Part shown: positions 41,169 through 53,200 of the stretch, piece by piece
How the letters are laid out: the number at the start of each line of letters is the position of its first letter
Position numbering within the stretch: the first letter of the stretch is position 1
Source: Volvox africanus
Lineage: Eukaryota; Chlorophyta; Chlorophyceae; Chlamydomonadales; Volvocaceae
DNA length: 64,000 bases
Assembly: GCA_030268105.1 (NCBI GenBank)
Contig: BSDZ01000079.1
Location: 2,919,501 to 2,983,500, forward strand
Direction: 5' to 3'
Made by a program: the position numbers and the translations under genes
Notes under the pieces: generated by a model
Database searches by the model: none
The model's input: the letters and a program-made list of their open reading frames with translations, nothing else
What the model was told of the DNA's origin: nothing

Positions 41169-42124
41169 GATATATTGCGGAATTTCCGCAGAACGGGTAT
41201 TACAGATGTTATGTGCTGGTTGATGTATTGAATGACTTCGTATAAACGAATGTGCATTACATTTATTTATCCAGGAATTAGATGATTGCGCGGAATAAGC
41301 CCCTCAATAGTGAATAGCACGATAGCTCGTCTATGTACGAATAAAGTCAACCTTGCTCACGCTTTATTTAATGTACATAGGCACTTTCACAAACTTTACG
41401 CTGTCATCTTCCGGTCATACTGGTCAGTCCATGTAGGTTTAGGTTGAAGTCCATTTGTTCCATATTCCTGGTTCCACCAGGTATTGTCGTGGGCTCTGAG
41501 CTCGGATACAACCCATTAGTATCACAAGCGATCAGCACGTTATGTATTATCATGTGAAATGTAACGCTACTTTTATAGATCGCAGCCATTTCAGGCGCAT
41601 TCATGTGGGTGGACCAGGTGCATGCTTGCTTGCTTGCCGTCTGGCTGGAACGCAAAACTCCCATGGCCGGGGTAGGCGATGGCAAGCATATGCTGACAGG
41701 GCCAGAGTGTCCGGAGCGTGCCCTCCTGATGCGGGGGGAGAGTGCAGTAGTCGTATATATACACACACGTACCTGGTGCAAGACGCGCCGGCTCGACATC
41801 TTGGGAGGGCTTTCCAGCACGCACTCGACTACTGGGAGGGTACGAATCTGAAGGGAAGCAGTTGAGATTCATGGTCCTTTCCTGGGCCGGTGGGCACTCA
41901 ACTGAGTGAAGGAACTTCCAATTCAATTGGCGGAGCCCTGAGTATGGGCAGAGATTCACCTGAATGAAGGGACAAAGGTGAACATGTCTCATACAAAACC
42001 TATTTACAAGTAATCAAAAGACATTGACTGTTCGCTATGCATCCCAAACTGGCAACAAATAATTATTTCCCGCCTGTCCCCATCCTAGGCAGGAGTTGTG
42101 ACCCACTCACTACTTTAGTATGCG

Positions 42125-42569
42125 CGAAGCGGCCTTTCCTTAAAACGCGCATAACCCCACTTCACATCGCTATCGTTTAGGTATGCCACGTACAAAGGAT
42201 GCGTACCCTGTATATCCAGAATGAAAGAGACCGTCACATCTACAATCCCCCAAAGTGTCCCTCGAGATGGTAAGAAGTAATCTTAAGTACGAAACAGCAT
42301 GTTAAATCCATGCCCTAGTATTGGAGATACTCATTGTGCATATATATTGTGCACACATATATATAATATGCCACCACAGCATATGGATTTAACATGCTGT
42401 TTCGTACTTAAGATTACTTCTTACCATCTCGAGGGACACTTTGGGGGATAGTAGATGTGACGGTCTCTTTCATTCTGGATATACAGGGTACGCATCCTTT
42501 GTACGTGGCATACCTAAACGATAGCGATGTGAAGTGGGGTTATGCGCGTTTTAAGGAAAGGCCGCATCG
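42125..42569. repeat. Near-perfect 187-bp foldback (long inverted repeat)
   Basis: Arms 42125-42311 and 42383-42569 are reverse complements with only two mismatches over 187 bp and no gap. The 71-nt loop is AT-rich and contains its own small palindrome (GTGCATATATATTGTGCAC). There is no coding frame in it. It could be a foldback/MITE-like transposon or the locus of a hairpin RNA. The near-identity of the arms points to a young structure. Confidence 0.93.
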
Positions 42570-42582
42570 ATGATATATATAC

Positions 42583-42608
42583 ATAGAGAGAGAGAGACAG
42601 AGAGAGAG
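42583..42608 (+). repeat. AG-rich microsatellite
   Basis: A short run of AG dinucleotides with one C interruption follows a TA-rich stretch just outside the right arm of the foldback. Confidence 0.7.
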
Positions 42609-43789
42609 GTACTGCTGCCACCACAGCAAAGCTGGATTTGGCGCATGGGAGCATCGATACGCCGGCACCATACCTAGTTCTGCCATAATGTTACAGTACT
42701 ATCACAACCAGAACAGTTACTCGGCTGAGCCCGCACGCCCAATGCAAGGGTGCACAGATGTCGAAATCAAAGGCACTCGATAACGGTTAAAATGACTACC
42801 AACAGTTGTGGATGCCTTGATTGCTCAAGAGTGCTCTGCTCGCTGTATACAAGGAAAAGTGAGATGTTACCGAACGAAAGCACAGTTGTGAATCTTATAT
42901 ACAACAATTATTGCTGGCAAGAGTTCAGACACCCTGAAGACCAACGTGAGAGGGAACAGTTGGATACGTGGCAGGGACGATCGAAACGGACTACTGGCGG
43001 CGGCTTTCCTTCGTTCGTTCCGCTCTGAGACCCATCATGTATGCTATCCAGCACGGTTCCGCCAGCCAATGTATGCCCGGATGTAAAGAAACGATTAGCC
43101 GTCTGGTTACATGCATGATTATCGTGAGGGGGAAACGTTCGGTGAAGTTGCCATCGAAGGGGGCCCGTCGATAATCACGATATCATGCATGGAGCATAGA
43201 AGAGGCATTACGTTCATGATTATAGGCCATAGATATATGGTTGCTTAGATTCCAGTTTTATGCAGCACAGCAGCGTGTAAGGTTTTAGGGTTTATAAGAC
43301 TGGTATCAACTGACATGTGACCATATGACTGACGGATGATCATCAGTTTCATTCAAGCGACTCCAAGCATATATAGGGAAAAAGGCCATCCGTTAAATGC
43401 CGGTGCGAGGCCTTGCAGTCTCGTTTATTTCCACAGATGTCCACAGATGTCCGCATGTCGTAATGAGGTAATGTGTACGCATACCGTTACCTAACCGGTA
43501 CAGTTGGTGCCATTCTCCAATGCCATGCAAAATTCAGTCGCAGCTCCCGGAAACTTGACTACAATCCACTACAATCTAAGCTATATATTAAGTTAGTCTG
43601 GGTAATTACTATGGGCTAATCGGACACTCGTTCTTGGTTAGCATGTGTTGGCCGGCAGCTTAACATTTGACCTACAGACCATTGGACTTAAAGTTTCAAG
43701 CGCTAGGTGAACATATAATCATTGTGATGAGATAACCGTGTAAGGCACTGGGGTGAAAGGAAGGGAAACGGTTATGTATGTATGTAGTC

Positions 43790-43828
43790 ACTAGTGTCTA
43801 TCATCTGGTCCAGATGATAGACACTAGT
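43790..43828. repeat. 39-bp perfect palindrome
   Basis: Two 19-bp arms, exact reverse complements, flank a single central T. Directly after it, a 15-bp unit (GTAACCCAATCGCAT) occurs twice, starting near 43827 and 43850. Confidence 0.85.
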
Positions 43829-44070
43829 AACCCAATCGCATGACAACGTAACCCAATCGCATCATCTCTGCTTATTTTCAATTAATTCTTGCGTGTCCTT
43901 TTATTCTCGTGTCCTGTCACCAGGTCCTTTCAAACGTACTGTTGTACGAGATGGATCCATTTAGCTAGACGTGGATAAAATGCCATTGTACACATACATA
44001 TGTAAGTGACTCTAAGCAAGAATAATTTGGTTTCTATTTCAACAAAAAAGTTTATCTGGGGTTTCGCAAA

Positions 44071-44858
44071 ATGTGCCAGATTAAGTTCGATTTCACCTTC
44101 AATGCTGGCATTGCCTTCAAGTACAATACCATCCTTTTTATTTTACTGTCTCTCGCTGTCGCGGCGTCCACGGTTTTCATCGGTGGTCTCTCTGCTCTGC
44201 AAAACGAGTGCCATGACGACGCCAAATACAGTCGGAATACCAATGACCTTCTTGGTGTCGATGGCTTCAGTGCTTTCGCCCTGACCTGCAAGAAAATCTA
44301 TCGTTGTGAGTGTAAAACTTTCCGGCAAGATGATTTCAACCGACCGTTCCGAGCGCCGTTGACCGCTGGATGCCAACGCAGCACTTCTTGCACATAGATC
44401 TTAATTGGACTGAATGTACGTATTCAATCATGATCCTATACCTTAATTTAAATATCCTATCTTCTGCGTTTCGCAGTCTACTGGTTCATTGTGAGCTTTG
44501 AGTACGTCGTTGCAGCAATTGGCCTTTATGCTGTCCTGGTTGAGGGCAAGCTGGCTGTGCTGAAGGGATCAGTTCAGGGCCTCTTCATTGTCAGCACTTT
44601 GCTCTTCATTTACACGTCAAGTAAGTGCCTTTGAGGAATTTGACCAAGTGTGCTGTCTTCGGCGCTGCAGTGCCGTATAGTAACATAATTTCCTAACCAT
44701 GAATGTTTGTGTTTGCAGACTCGTTCTTGAATGTGCTGGAGGTGCCCCTCTTCCAGTCGGAGACCCTGCGTGACCGTTCCAAGACTGCTGTGGCTGGCGC
44801 CATTATTACTGCAACGTTGAATGCTCTTACTGTCTTCGCTACTGGCTATCAGCCCTGA
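44071..44858 (+). CDS. Unknown small membrane protein with about four helices
   Basis: Three exons join in phase: 44071-44305, 44477-44620 and 44719-44858, giving 172 residues. I do not recognise the family. Hydrophobic stretches are visible near residues 18-42 (ILFILLSLAVAASTVFIGGL), 80-102 (WFIVSFEYVVAAIGLYAVLV), 108-126 (SVQGLFIVSTLLFIYTS) and 147-168 (AVAGAIITATLNALTVFA), so a tetraspan topology is likely. A short Cys/Asn-rich loop follows helix 1 (QNECHDD), and the tail is short and polar. There is no signal peptide distinct from helix 1. Codons favour C- and T-ending choices and the exons are less GC-rich than neighbouring genes, as in some highly expressed algal genes. No function is proposed. 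Confidence 0.75.
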
Positions 44859-45446
44859 GTTGCGCGGAATAGAAGTCTTAACAGTATCTGTACCATTCCA
44901 ACGACAGTTTATGAGTTTCAAGTTGACGGTTGTCAGCCGGAGTTAGGCGAAATCCCAATTGGTCATATCTATAGAAGTAATGCGCCTGTGTAAGCCCTGA
45001 ACCTTGGTGTCTGGGCGGTCTTGCCTTGACTAGCATCGATAAGGGGCCTAAGAACCTACAGAGGAGCGCTGCTCCTTTAGCGCGCATTAAATTAGTTGTT
45101 CTGTCCGAGCTCGAAATGACCTATGCTTATGGTTCATGACAACACTGACAGCTGCATTGAAGCATATAGGAATATGGCGCCTATAACGTCGCCTACCCTC
45201 GTTGCATTTTGTAACCCACCAGAGTGGTGCTTCTATTTTCCCTGGGTGTGCTCTCCACGACAGTGTTGGCATTTCAATTTCGGACCTTGCCTTTTTGAGG
45301 ATGATAGGTCGCCAGTATTTAGTGGCTATGTAAGCTATAAGGTATACGATCCTCTTACAAATAGGGAATGTATCACTCGTCACAAACATTGGGTGCAAAA
45401 CCCATCCACACGCGCCCCAGTAGTTTCGGAGTACGCTTCACATGCC
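44859..45446. other. Convergent intergenic spacer
   Basis: This spacer lies between the membrane protein stop (+) and the small basic protein stop (-). I see only presumed 3' UTRs. Confidence 0.45.
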
Positions 45447-45695
45447 TCAGGATTGCAGCGTGCCGTTTATACCTAGAGCTGCCCGAGCAGCAGGTGGTAG
45501 CAAGGAGCCAGGCTGGTCAGAAGTCCTAAGCACGGGCAACAAGATCCGGACCCTCTTCTGCAATCCTTCTTTCTCCCCGCTTGCTTCCAATGATCGGCGA
45601 GCCTCCTCGAGCTTTTTCTTGAGCCAAACCATTTTGCTGAAGTTAAGGGGCTTGTACAGCCGCACAGGCACCTGAGGTTGATTAGCGGCCGCCAT
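45447..45695 (-). CDS. Small basic protein of unknown function
   Basis: An 82-residue frame starts MAAANQPQVPVRLYKPLNFS, a start context typical of algal genes (ATG GCG GCC), and continues with a Lys/Arg/Glu-rich amphipathic helix (KMVWLKKKLEEARRSLEASG) and a Leu/Pro-rich end. The same frame is open further upstream to a Met at 45752. I do not recognise it. Its size and charge would fit a small organellar or ribosome-associated subunit, but that is a guess. It could also be one exon of a longer gene. Confidence 0.45.
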   Translation of the reverse strand: MAAANQPQVPVRLYKPLNFSKMVWLKKKLEEARRSLEASGEKEGLQKRVRILLPVLRTSDQPGSLLPPAARAALGINGTLQS

Positions 45696-46392
45696 CTTAA
45701 GAATAGACAAGTTCTTCATTGCAATACCCAGATTCTTTTTGCGAGTACGCATTTGAGGCAGTGACAGGGGCCGTAGTTCTCCGGTTGGATTCCATGCCTT
45801 TCCGCCGCTGGTCTGCAGGGGGGACGGAATTTCCGGGCGTAGTTTCTCAGTTCATCCAGCGGTCCATTTTAATCAATTTATTACGACGATCTTGCATACC
45901 GAGCTGACTAGCAGATTACTGTTCCATAACACCTGCCGCTGCCGTGATGCAGCCAAAGGACGACGCAACCCGTGGCGGGCTGCATTCCTGTTTCGGCTAC
46001 ATTGTCATGCAATAAGCTTTCCCACGCATACCTTGTAAACCACACAAAGGCAACGAGAAAAGAACATGAGGATAAACAGTGACTCGCAATTGTCCCCACG
46101 TCGTTAAGTTGCCATGCATGCGCTCGTTCCTACGTCACTGGCTAAGGAATGCGTTCACTAGGATAAAGCGTCCTACCCCTGGCGGCTGCCACCTATAGAT
46201 GTATATGGCACAGATCAATACGTTGTAAGTATGATGTGATACGGAGCCGCAAAAATAGACTTTCGATTTATAGGTCTGTACAATTTCGACTTCCGATTTT
46301 GAGGCTCTGACAACGTCGGGCCTCAAGCGTATACGGCACATACCGCTTGTGATGTCGACAGCGGAAGCTGTTGAATTTCATGGCCTCTGATT
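45696..46392. other. Intergenic spacer between divergent genes
   Basis: About 700 bp lie between the start of the small basic protein (-) and the DUF3598-like gene (+). There is no supported gene and no clear TATA box. Confidence 0.4.
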
Positions 46393-49300
46393 ATGCGTGC
46401 ACTAAAAGCAGGCTACATGGCTACAGGCAATATTAGTTTCCGATCGATATGTTCAGCAGCCTCACAGCAAGCAGGTGTGCGACAACGCAAGCTGCGAGGT
46501 GCGTGGTGTTCCAGCTTAAGTTCCATACGAAAGGTTCTTTTACGTCGACAACTTCTATATTGTGCAATATCGCAAACCAATCCGATCCTCGTAGTCTGTT
46601 GATGTTGCTGTTGCCATCTTATTACGTGCCGTCCGCTGGCGGCCTGTTCACATCCCGCAGTCCAGGCTGCCAAAAAGGACTCCTCGCCATGGGGAACTGG
46701 TGGGCCGAAGCGTGGGGGTGGCAGGGCCGACGGCAGCAACGGCGGCACCAGCGAACGTGGTGGGAGCTACACTAACGGCAGCGGTGCTGCCGAAAAGAAA
46801 ACTGGTGGCCGCACAAGCATAGGCACAGGCCCATCAGCCGCTGACAGCAGCCCATGGAAGGACACTCCCAATCGCCAAGGAATACCCTCCAGGCCTGCGA
46901 AAGGCAGGGTCGGACTTGGTGCTGCCGGCGGTTTTGGAGCATCGGGCGCTGGGGCGCCCAGAGCCCGCCTAGCTTCCTCACGTCTCGCGCCGCCCCCTGA
47001 GACAACCTTTACAGACCCTGTTATTGTGACACTGCTGGCAAGTCCGACAGCTACCGGATGCCGCCGACATATGGGTCTTTTGGGGCTACTAACGGTGGCG
47101 CAGTCAGTCCTACCGCGGGATCAGTTCTCGTTATCATGGGGCCCGGTGGCAGTGACGTTGGGACCGCCTGCCGCATTGACACAGCATGATTTCGCGGCAA
47201 TTGAACTGATACCTGCACCTGAACTCTGCAGACCGTGTTTTGCTTAGGAAGCTTGGTACGCCCACCCCTCCTTATCCCTCGCATCTAGGACGAGCTGAGC
47301 GCCACCGAGTCGGCTGCTGAACCCAAGTACGTCTCTTCAGCCTCTCAGCGTTAAGCTTGGTAAAATAGTTTAGTTATGCGTTTTGGTTCTGCAACCGTGA
47401 AGACACCGATTATAACAGTCGTGTTCTGACTGAGGGCTGACTGAGTGGTAGTTTGCAGATGAAGCCAGTCCTGGGGGACTTGGGGACTTGCTCTCTTCAA
47501 TAGCTTGTTATGCGCCTACCTACCCACCTGCCCATTCACCCCATTTTCCACGTCCGGGGCCCTATCAATTCCACACGAGTTGTTGCCCCTATGAGTTTAC
47601 ATCTTCGGGCCTCAGGGCACACACCCCTAGTAAGTGTCCGTGGCACCGCTGCTGGGCTTCTTGAGCACCTGCGCAGCTGATCCCGCCGCCTCCGTAGGTG
47701 GGGCACATTCTGCAGCCATCTGAGCGGCGAGTGGGTTGGCCAATACGCGGCCTACACGCCCTGGGAAGGTGGGACGGCGCGGGGGGCCCGTGTGGCGTTA
47801 AAGTCCGATTATTAGAAAGGAAAGCGCCCCACCCTTGGCGATATTACTTCTTTATTCCTTCTCACTCGTCTCTTATACATCTATCGCTCATCTCACCGCC
47901 GATGTCATGGGGTAAGGGCCGGGAAGAAGTAGACGCCATGAGGTATGCTCCTCTACAGTCTTCACCCCGCGACCAAGAAGACTCACCTGTATCAAATCGA
48001 ATAGGCTTGCTCAGCTTGCTCTGACGGTATCACCTCTTTGGGTTTGGAGCGCTGCCTTGGGGGTCAGGATGGAGAGCTGCCTTGCTACTGCTCGCGAGTG
48101 CGTTGCTACTGCCTAATGGATTACCGCACCTGGATTGGACTACTGCCCGACTGCATGATGCCGACGTCAGGCAAGGCCGAGCCGGCGTGGCTGGATGAGC
48201 GCGGCAAGTACATCAACGTCGTTTACACGAGGGCCCTGGAGCAGCGGGTTAAATACCCAACCCAGGATGAGGGTCAGGGACAGGGTGGGCCACAAGATCC
48301 CGCTCCAGCCGCCATGGTGGCGGTCCCAGGGGCCTCGCCAGCTCGGGAGGAAACCCATGCAGCGGACTTACTCCTTCGAAATATCGGCCGGTAGGAGAGT
48401 CCGGGGGAAGGAATGGCATTTTCCATCTTTTCCCAGGTAGCATGGCCACGAACGTGCCGAACGGGCTTGGTCGTGCTGCTGCCATCTGGCCGCAACGGTT
48501 CATCTCTGCAACGCCTCATTCTCAGGCGCGGGAAGGGCCAGGGCTGCCAACGTGCGGTTTCATTCTCTGATGCTGGAGGGACCGTATCACTCACCCGCTC
48601 GCGTGCGCTCACCTGGCCTCTTCCTTGTCATACCTTGCGTTGCGCAGAGTGTGCACCGTTCTGATGTGTTGTTGGTATCGAGGTCGTCAATAATCCGCCC
48701 ACGCGCGCTCGGTATTTTGTTTTGGTTGGTTTGGTCTTGATTAATTTTATTGAAATCGCAATGGTGGTGCCCCTCCCTACCGGGACTCAGGTGCACTAAG
48801 CTTGCGGCTCTTCCAGACCTGCGACTGAGACCCCTTCAATGGGGAACCCCAAAGGCAGCAGCGCAAGCGGGGCAAGTGGAGGCGGAGGAGGTCAAGGAGG
48901 AAGACGATGACGTGGACATGGAAGCCCTGACATTCAATTTGGACGGGGTGGTGGTGTTTGATGGTGCCAACTACTCGGCAGGGCCAGAGTATATCGGTGG
49001 GTTTTGGCGTGATCGGGACAGCAACAGCAGGTGGCCGAGTGCAGATGGCTAGCTTGATCGCTGAGGGCCTTATCCAACTGAGGGCACATCCTCTTGCCCC
49101 CTGCGTGATTGGGACAGCAACTGCGAGTGGAAACAATCCCGGACTCGTTGCCTGCGCCGGTTCTGTTACAGGCCAGCAGTCCATCAAGTTGGTCAGCAAT
49201 GAAGCCATAGTGGGGCTCAGCGAGGATGAGGAAGGTCAGGAGGAGGCACTGGCGGCCCGGGTGCGCAGTAACACTGCCGCCAGCACGTCTGTGCCGACCA

Positions 49301-51434
49301 GGGTCTCTGGCCGCGCCGCTTCCGAGAACGAAGACGAAGATGAAGATGAAGATGAAGATGAAGGTATGCGCGACGGATTTATGTGGCGATAAAGGGAGGT
49401 TGCGGGAACGATCTGCGGAGCCAAACATGCGATAAAGGGCAAGATCTCTCTGAGCCCTGTGCCGCTCTCCGACCGACTGTCAAACTGTCGCTGTCCGCAG
49501 ATGAAGAGTCCACCGTGATCCCCACCAGCACTAGCGTGTTTGAGCAGTGCCTGGTGGACTGGGGCAGTCGAACCCGCATGCGGCTGAAACTGACGCTGAG
49601 GATCGGTCAGCTGGACAACGGGGAGGTGGACGTCGAGGTGCGTATGCGTATGCGTATGCGTATGCGTATGCGTATGCGTATGCGTATGCGTATGCGTATG
49701 CGTATGCGTATGCGTATGAGGAGGGAAGAGTAGCAACAAAGTTACATCATATGTACTCGGTGTGTGTCTCCGTGGGTGTCGATGTGTGTGCAGATGTGTG
49801 TGCATCTCTGCGAGCAGCAAGCTGGGAGAAGTTGGATCTTGAAGTTACGTTTCGACAGAAAAGTTGTTGAGGATCAAGGAGCTGCCGGTGGTGGAGTTCT
49901 GCCCTGGTTTACGGGTTTCTGTGTCACGGAGGGTAGGACGATTGTGGCGGTATGATAACCCCTGCTTTGTCGTTCGTTTGTTTGACATCTTCGTCCATGC
50001 TTTATGCCTACGCTTCTCCACCGGGGACTGGAGCTTTGCAACGTAGCACACGGTCCATTCTGATGTTGTGCAGTATTGCGACACAAGTCATACGGTCGGT
50101 ACTCTTCCCTTCCCTTGGCCCACATGTCCACGCCGGTCCTGCCCATTGCTATTTATACTCTTCATAACTTTCTGCGCACGTATGCTCGTCTGATGACGCT
50201 CTGCTGTTTCCCCCTCACCGCTGCCATCTGTTAGGTCCTCCGAATCTTGCTTTTTACTGAAGAGTGGCTCGGACCCGCGAGCGCGGAGCGTCTGACCTAT
50301 CCTCTGGATGGCGTGAAGGCATTGGCTTGTCCCTGCACAGAGCTGCCGCGCCCCACACCCGCACAGTTGCAGGTGCGAGCGATATGGGCACTTCCCCTCA
50401 GTAGGTCATTCCAATAGGCAATTATGAAATCAAGAAGGCAATTAACCGGTCGCATGGACTAGCCTGCGCGAACTGGAGTCCTCTGCACTTCCGGAGTTGC
50501 GGAATGGGTACGGGCGGGAGGTATGGTCGGCTCCGGCGGTTGATGAGGAACACCCTCGACCCTCTCCCTGGAGCAGGGCTGCTCTCCCTGGACGGCCGTT
50601 TCCCTTGCCCCGTCCTCCTTTGCCATCCCATCAAATCGCCTGCAAAAGATTTTTTAAAACTCCTGCCAAGGATTTGTTATCGTTCTTTTCCCTCATCCAC
50701 ACCCCGCGCTCCGCGCCTCACCTCACCTTCTTCTCTCTCTACCGCCAGGGCTCCTGGAATGTCTTCACTATGAGTGCCACTGGCGTTGACGAGGTAGACC
50801 CATTATCGGGTGAGTGGGTGGGGCGGCAGTCGGACGGGGCCGGAGGGATGCTTTGGGAATGGGTAGGTTATGGAATACGCCGTAAGTCCGTATCCGCCTC
50901 CTCATTTTCCTTATTTTACATGTCGTGATGGGACATCCAAGCCCTGGGTGCCCGGCTGTCCCTCTGTGACCCTCACCCCACTTCGCTGGTTTGCATCCCT
51001 ACCCCGCCCCGCTAGGCGAGGAGCAGGTGGTGTGGATGTACAGCAGCATAGAGGAGCAGCAGCTATGGGACACCTCCGCCGCACCGCCTTCCGGTGATGA
51101 CGGCGGTTGCTTTTGGCTTCCCGGAGGCATAGTACTCAGCTTGCGCATGGTGGACAACTACGTGCCCGTGGATCTCGATCTGGATTCAGAGACCGACCGG
51201 TCCGAATCCGGATCCCACATCAGCAGCAACGGACGTAGTGACAACGGAAATGGTAATGGCAACGGCAATGGAGCCCAGCGCACGTACCCCCGGGGCCTGT
51301 GCCTGGGTATGGGGTGGCTGTGGAGGGAGGGCAGCGTGTCCCTCATCGAGCGCGAGTACGATGGATACGGTTATCTACGGGAGGTACGACTGGCGCAGGC
51401 GGTGAAGGGCGGCTGGAGTGGAGGTCGAACGTAA
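46393..51434 (+). CDS. DUF3598-like (lipocalin-like) protein, probably plastid
   Basis: DUF3598 proteins are known from cyanobacteria and plastids; their role is unsettled. The start at 46393 opens a Ser/Arg/Ala-rich leader consistent with plastid import. Exons in phase: 46393-46498, 46661 to about 47100 (3' border unresolved), 47289-47326, 47698-47768, 48171-48284, 48817-48996, 49172-49363, 49501-49637, 50235-50372, 50749-50809 and 51016-51434. Exon 2 is a Gly/Ser/Pro-rich insertion with repeated DSSPW. The family core begins FCSHLSGEWVGQYAAYTPWE, has FEQCLVDWGSRTRMRLKLTL and VLRILLFTEEWLGP, and ends with LPGGIVLSL, RGLCLGMGWLWREG and EYDGYGYLREVRLA, as in cyanobacterial relatives. Exon 7 ends in an acidic Glu/Asp repeat. 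A GTATGC array fills the 5' end of intron 8. The family call rests on the first and last blocks. Confidence 0.72.
49638..49719 (+). repeat. GTATGC hexanucleotide array at a 5' splice site
   Basis: Intron 8 of the DUF3598-like gene starts at 49638 (GTGC) and goes straight into 12 perfect GTATGC units (49642-49713) and a final GTATGA. Each unit resembles a splice donor; the donor of the preceding intron (49364) also reads GTATGC. Confidence 0.9.
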
Positions 51435-53200
51435 TGTGATCGTTGTCCGCCCTTTAATGCCCACTGCTAGAGGTTCCACGTCGTGATCTTTGCCGCACGA
51501 AGCTCGTTGTGAGGTCTTCCATTGTCTAGCGAGGGACGTAGTTGCATACCGGGTCGCCCGCAGTGCGGCAGGAGGGCCTTCGGGCTGCGGAAATTTACCA
51601 CGGAATATGCTGTTGGCCACTGCGCTATTGCGGGATGGAAGGTTCAAGAGTCGCCTTCTGAAGACGGCCAGTCGTGTGAGAGGCGATTGCGTGAGGCGGC
51701 TGTGTGTGTCTCTCACCGGAAGCGCAGGTGCGATATTATGCGGCTCTTCCCGGCAAAATCTGCTAAGAAGTGCAACGCCTGTAGGGGCTATACAATACCC
51801 CTTCCTTTTCCACATCTGCCAAACAAGTAAACATACCCGATCTTAAGACCTGAACAGGGTGGCCCAATTGGGCCGTCGCTTACGCATAACCAGAATTACT
51901 ACCCTTGCCTCTGGCTACAGTCCGGAATCATTCCATGTGCCTGCGAGTCACAAAAATGACTTCCGTGGATCTCGTCCATCCGCAAAATCAGTTCGTTGTG
52001 TGGAGTACACCTGGCTGCCATTTTACCTGGCTCGACAAAAGGAAGCTATTGAACATGTCAAAGATGGCTTCGTTCCGAATACGACGCATCGCTAACACGC
52101 CCATTCCTTAACATCTCCATCCGTTGACTCTTTATCCCAATTACACCCCTCGACGTCATCAGGTAACACTTCCTTCACAACAATCCAGGGAACCGGGAAA
52201 ATATGGTCCCATAACCGCAGCCCATATACCAATCACCAAATACAAACAAACAGTGTCATTACAACAGCCATCGGGGTTCATGACGCGGCGCCACGACGGA
52301 CACACCCCGTATCGTCATCTACATGCCGTCAGCACCTAGCAAAGGAAAATCCGCAATAAAGGCACGTCTTTACACGTTCACACAACAGACGACAAACACC
52401 TCCTAGCCATCAACGTTTGATGCCCGATCTTCAGGCTGTGTCAGCATACGGACCCGGGATAAAAAACCCATAACTGTGTGAGCGATGCTGGCACTCGGCT
52501 CACCATCCCTACTTGAGGTTGGCATAGCGGCGCCGAAGCTGTAGCCAGGGCCCGTTCCAGCATCGCTGGCCGGAGCTACCGCAGCCTACAGGTTTTCTTA
52601 AAAACGAACCCTCGCGCAAGCCTTGATACCGCGGTGGCAATTGCTTTGGGCCCCTGGCATAGGGTTGTGTAGGGTCGAATTGCAGATCCCCAAACACCCA
52701 CCGTCGGGTCCACCCACCCAGGCCCGCCCAACAGCCCCAAATGTACAATATCGCGCAATGCACAGACCTTATTTGCTTCTGTGCTCTGCCTTCGGGATGT
52801 TGACACGGAACACGTGAGGATCTCCGCCTGGTTGGGGGGCATGGTTGCAACATGCAACAAAGCGAAGCCCCTGTTTGACTTGGGACAGCTGACCCGCACT
52901 GCTGTAGGTGCTTCACCGTACCCAGCACCCATTCTTCCGCCCAAGTGCACCCGCCTCCCAAGGGCTAACTCTGCCATGCACTGGCAAACGGTCACAGCCT
53001 CTCGTGCCCGGTACGGCCCAGGAGGCAGAGCAGGACCATTCTCACCGTAACGGCATATCAACAAGGCAGTGCTGCTGCACAGCTGAAACACGACCCCCGT
53101 AACGCTATTACGTCCCTTTTCCCATCGCTTCATGTTTTGTATCCGCATCATCATCACATCGGTGTCCCATAGCGGTACCTCCCTCTCCGTTGCTGCACCT
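51435..53200. other. Convergent intergenic stretch, no supported gene
   Basis: This 1.8-kb stretch lies between the DUF3598-like stop (+) and the stop of the glycine-rich protein (-). Several open frames occur, the longest on the minus strand at 52576-53223, but none has family motifs and that one overlaps the last exon of the glycine-rich gene in another frame. Long 3' UTRs are the simplest content. Confidence 0.4.

Larger units (their letters stand above)
41169..44070. other. Repeat-bearing intergenic stretch, no supported gene
   Basis: This 2.9-kb stretch lies between two divergent genes. It holds the 187-bp foldback (42125-42569), an AG microsatellite (42583-42608) and a 39-bp palindrome (43790-43828). 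Open frames at 41400-41990 show no family signature. The upstream regions of the methyltransferase (-) and the membrane protein gene (+) lie at its ends. Confidence 0.5.

Noticed and set aside
41404..41992. Overlapping open frames of 130-140 codons, minus strand
   Set aside because: No conserved motif, no exon-like borders, and codon use unlike the accepted genes.
49236..49820. His/Thr-repeat and Arg/Met-repeat open frames
   Set aside because: They are translations of the GTATGC array and its surroundings.
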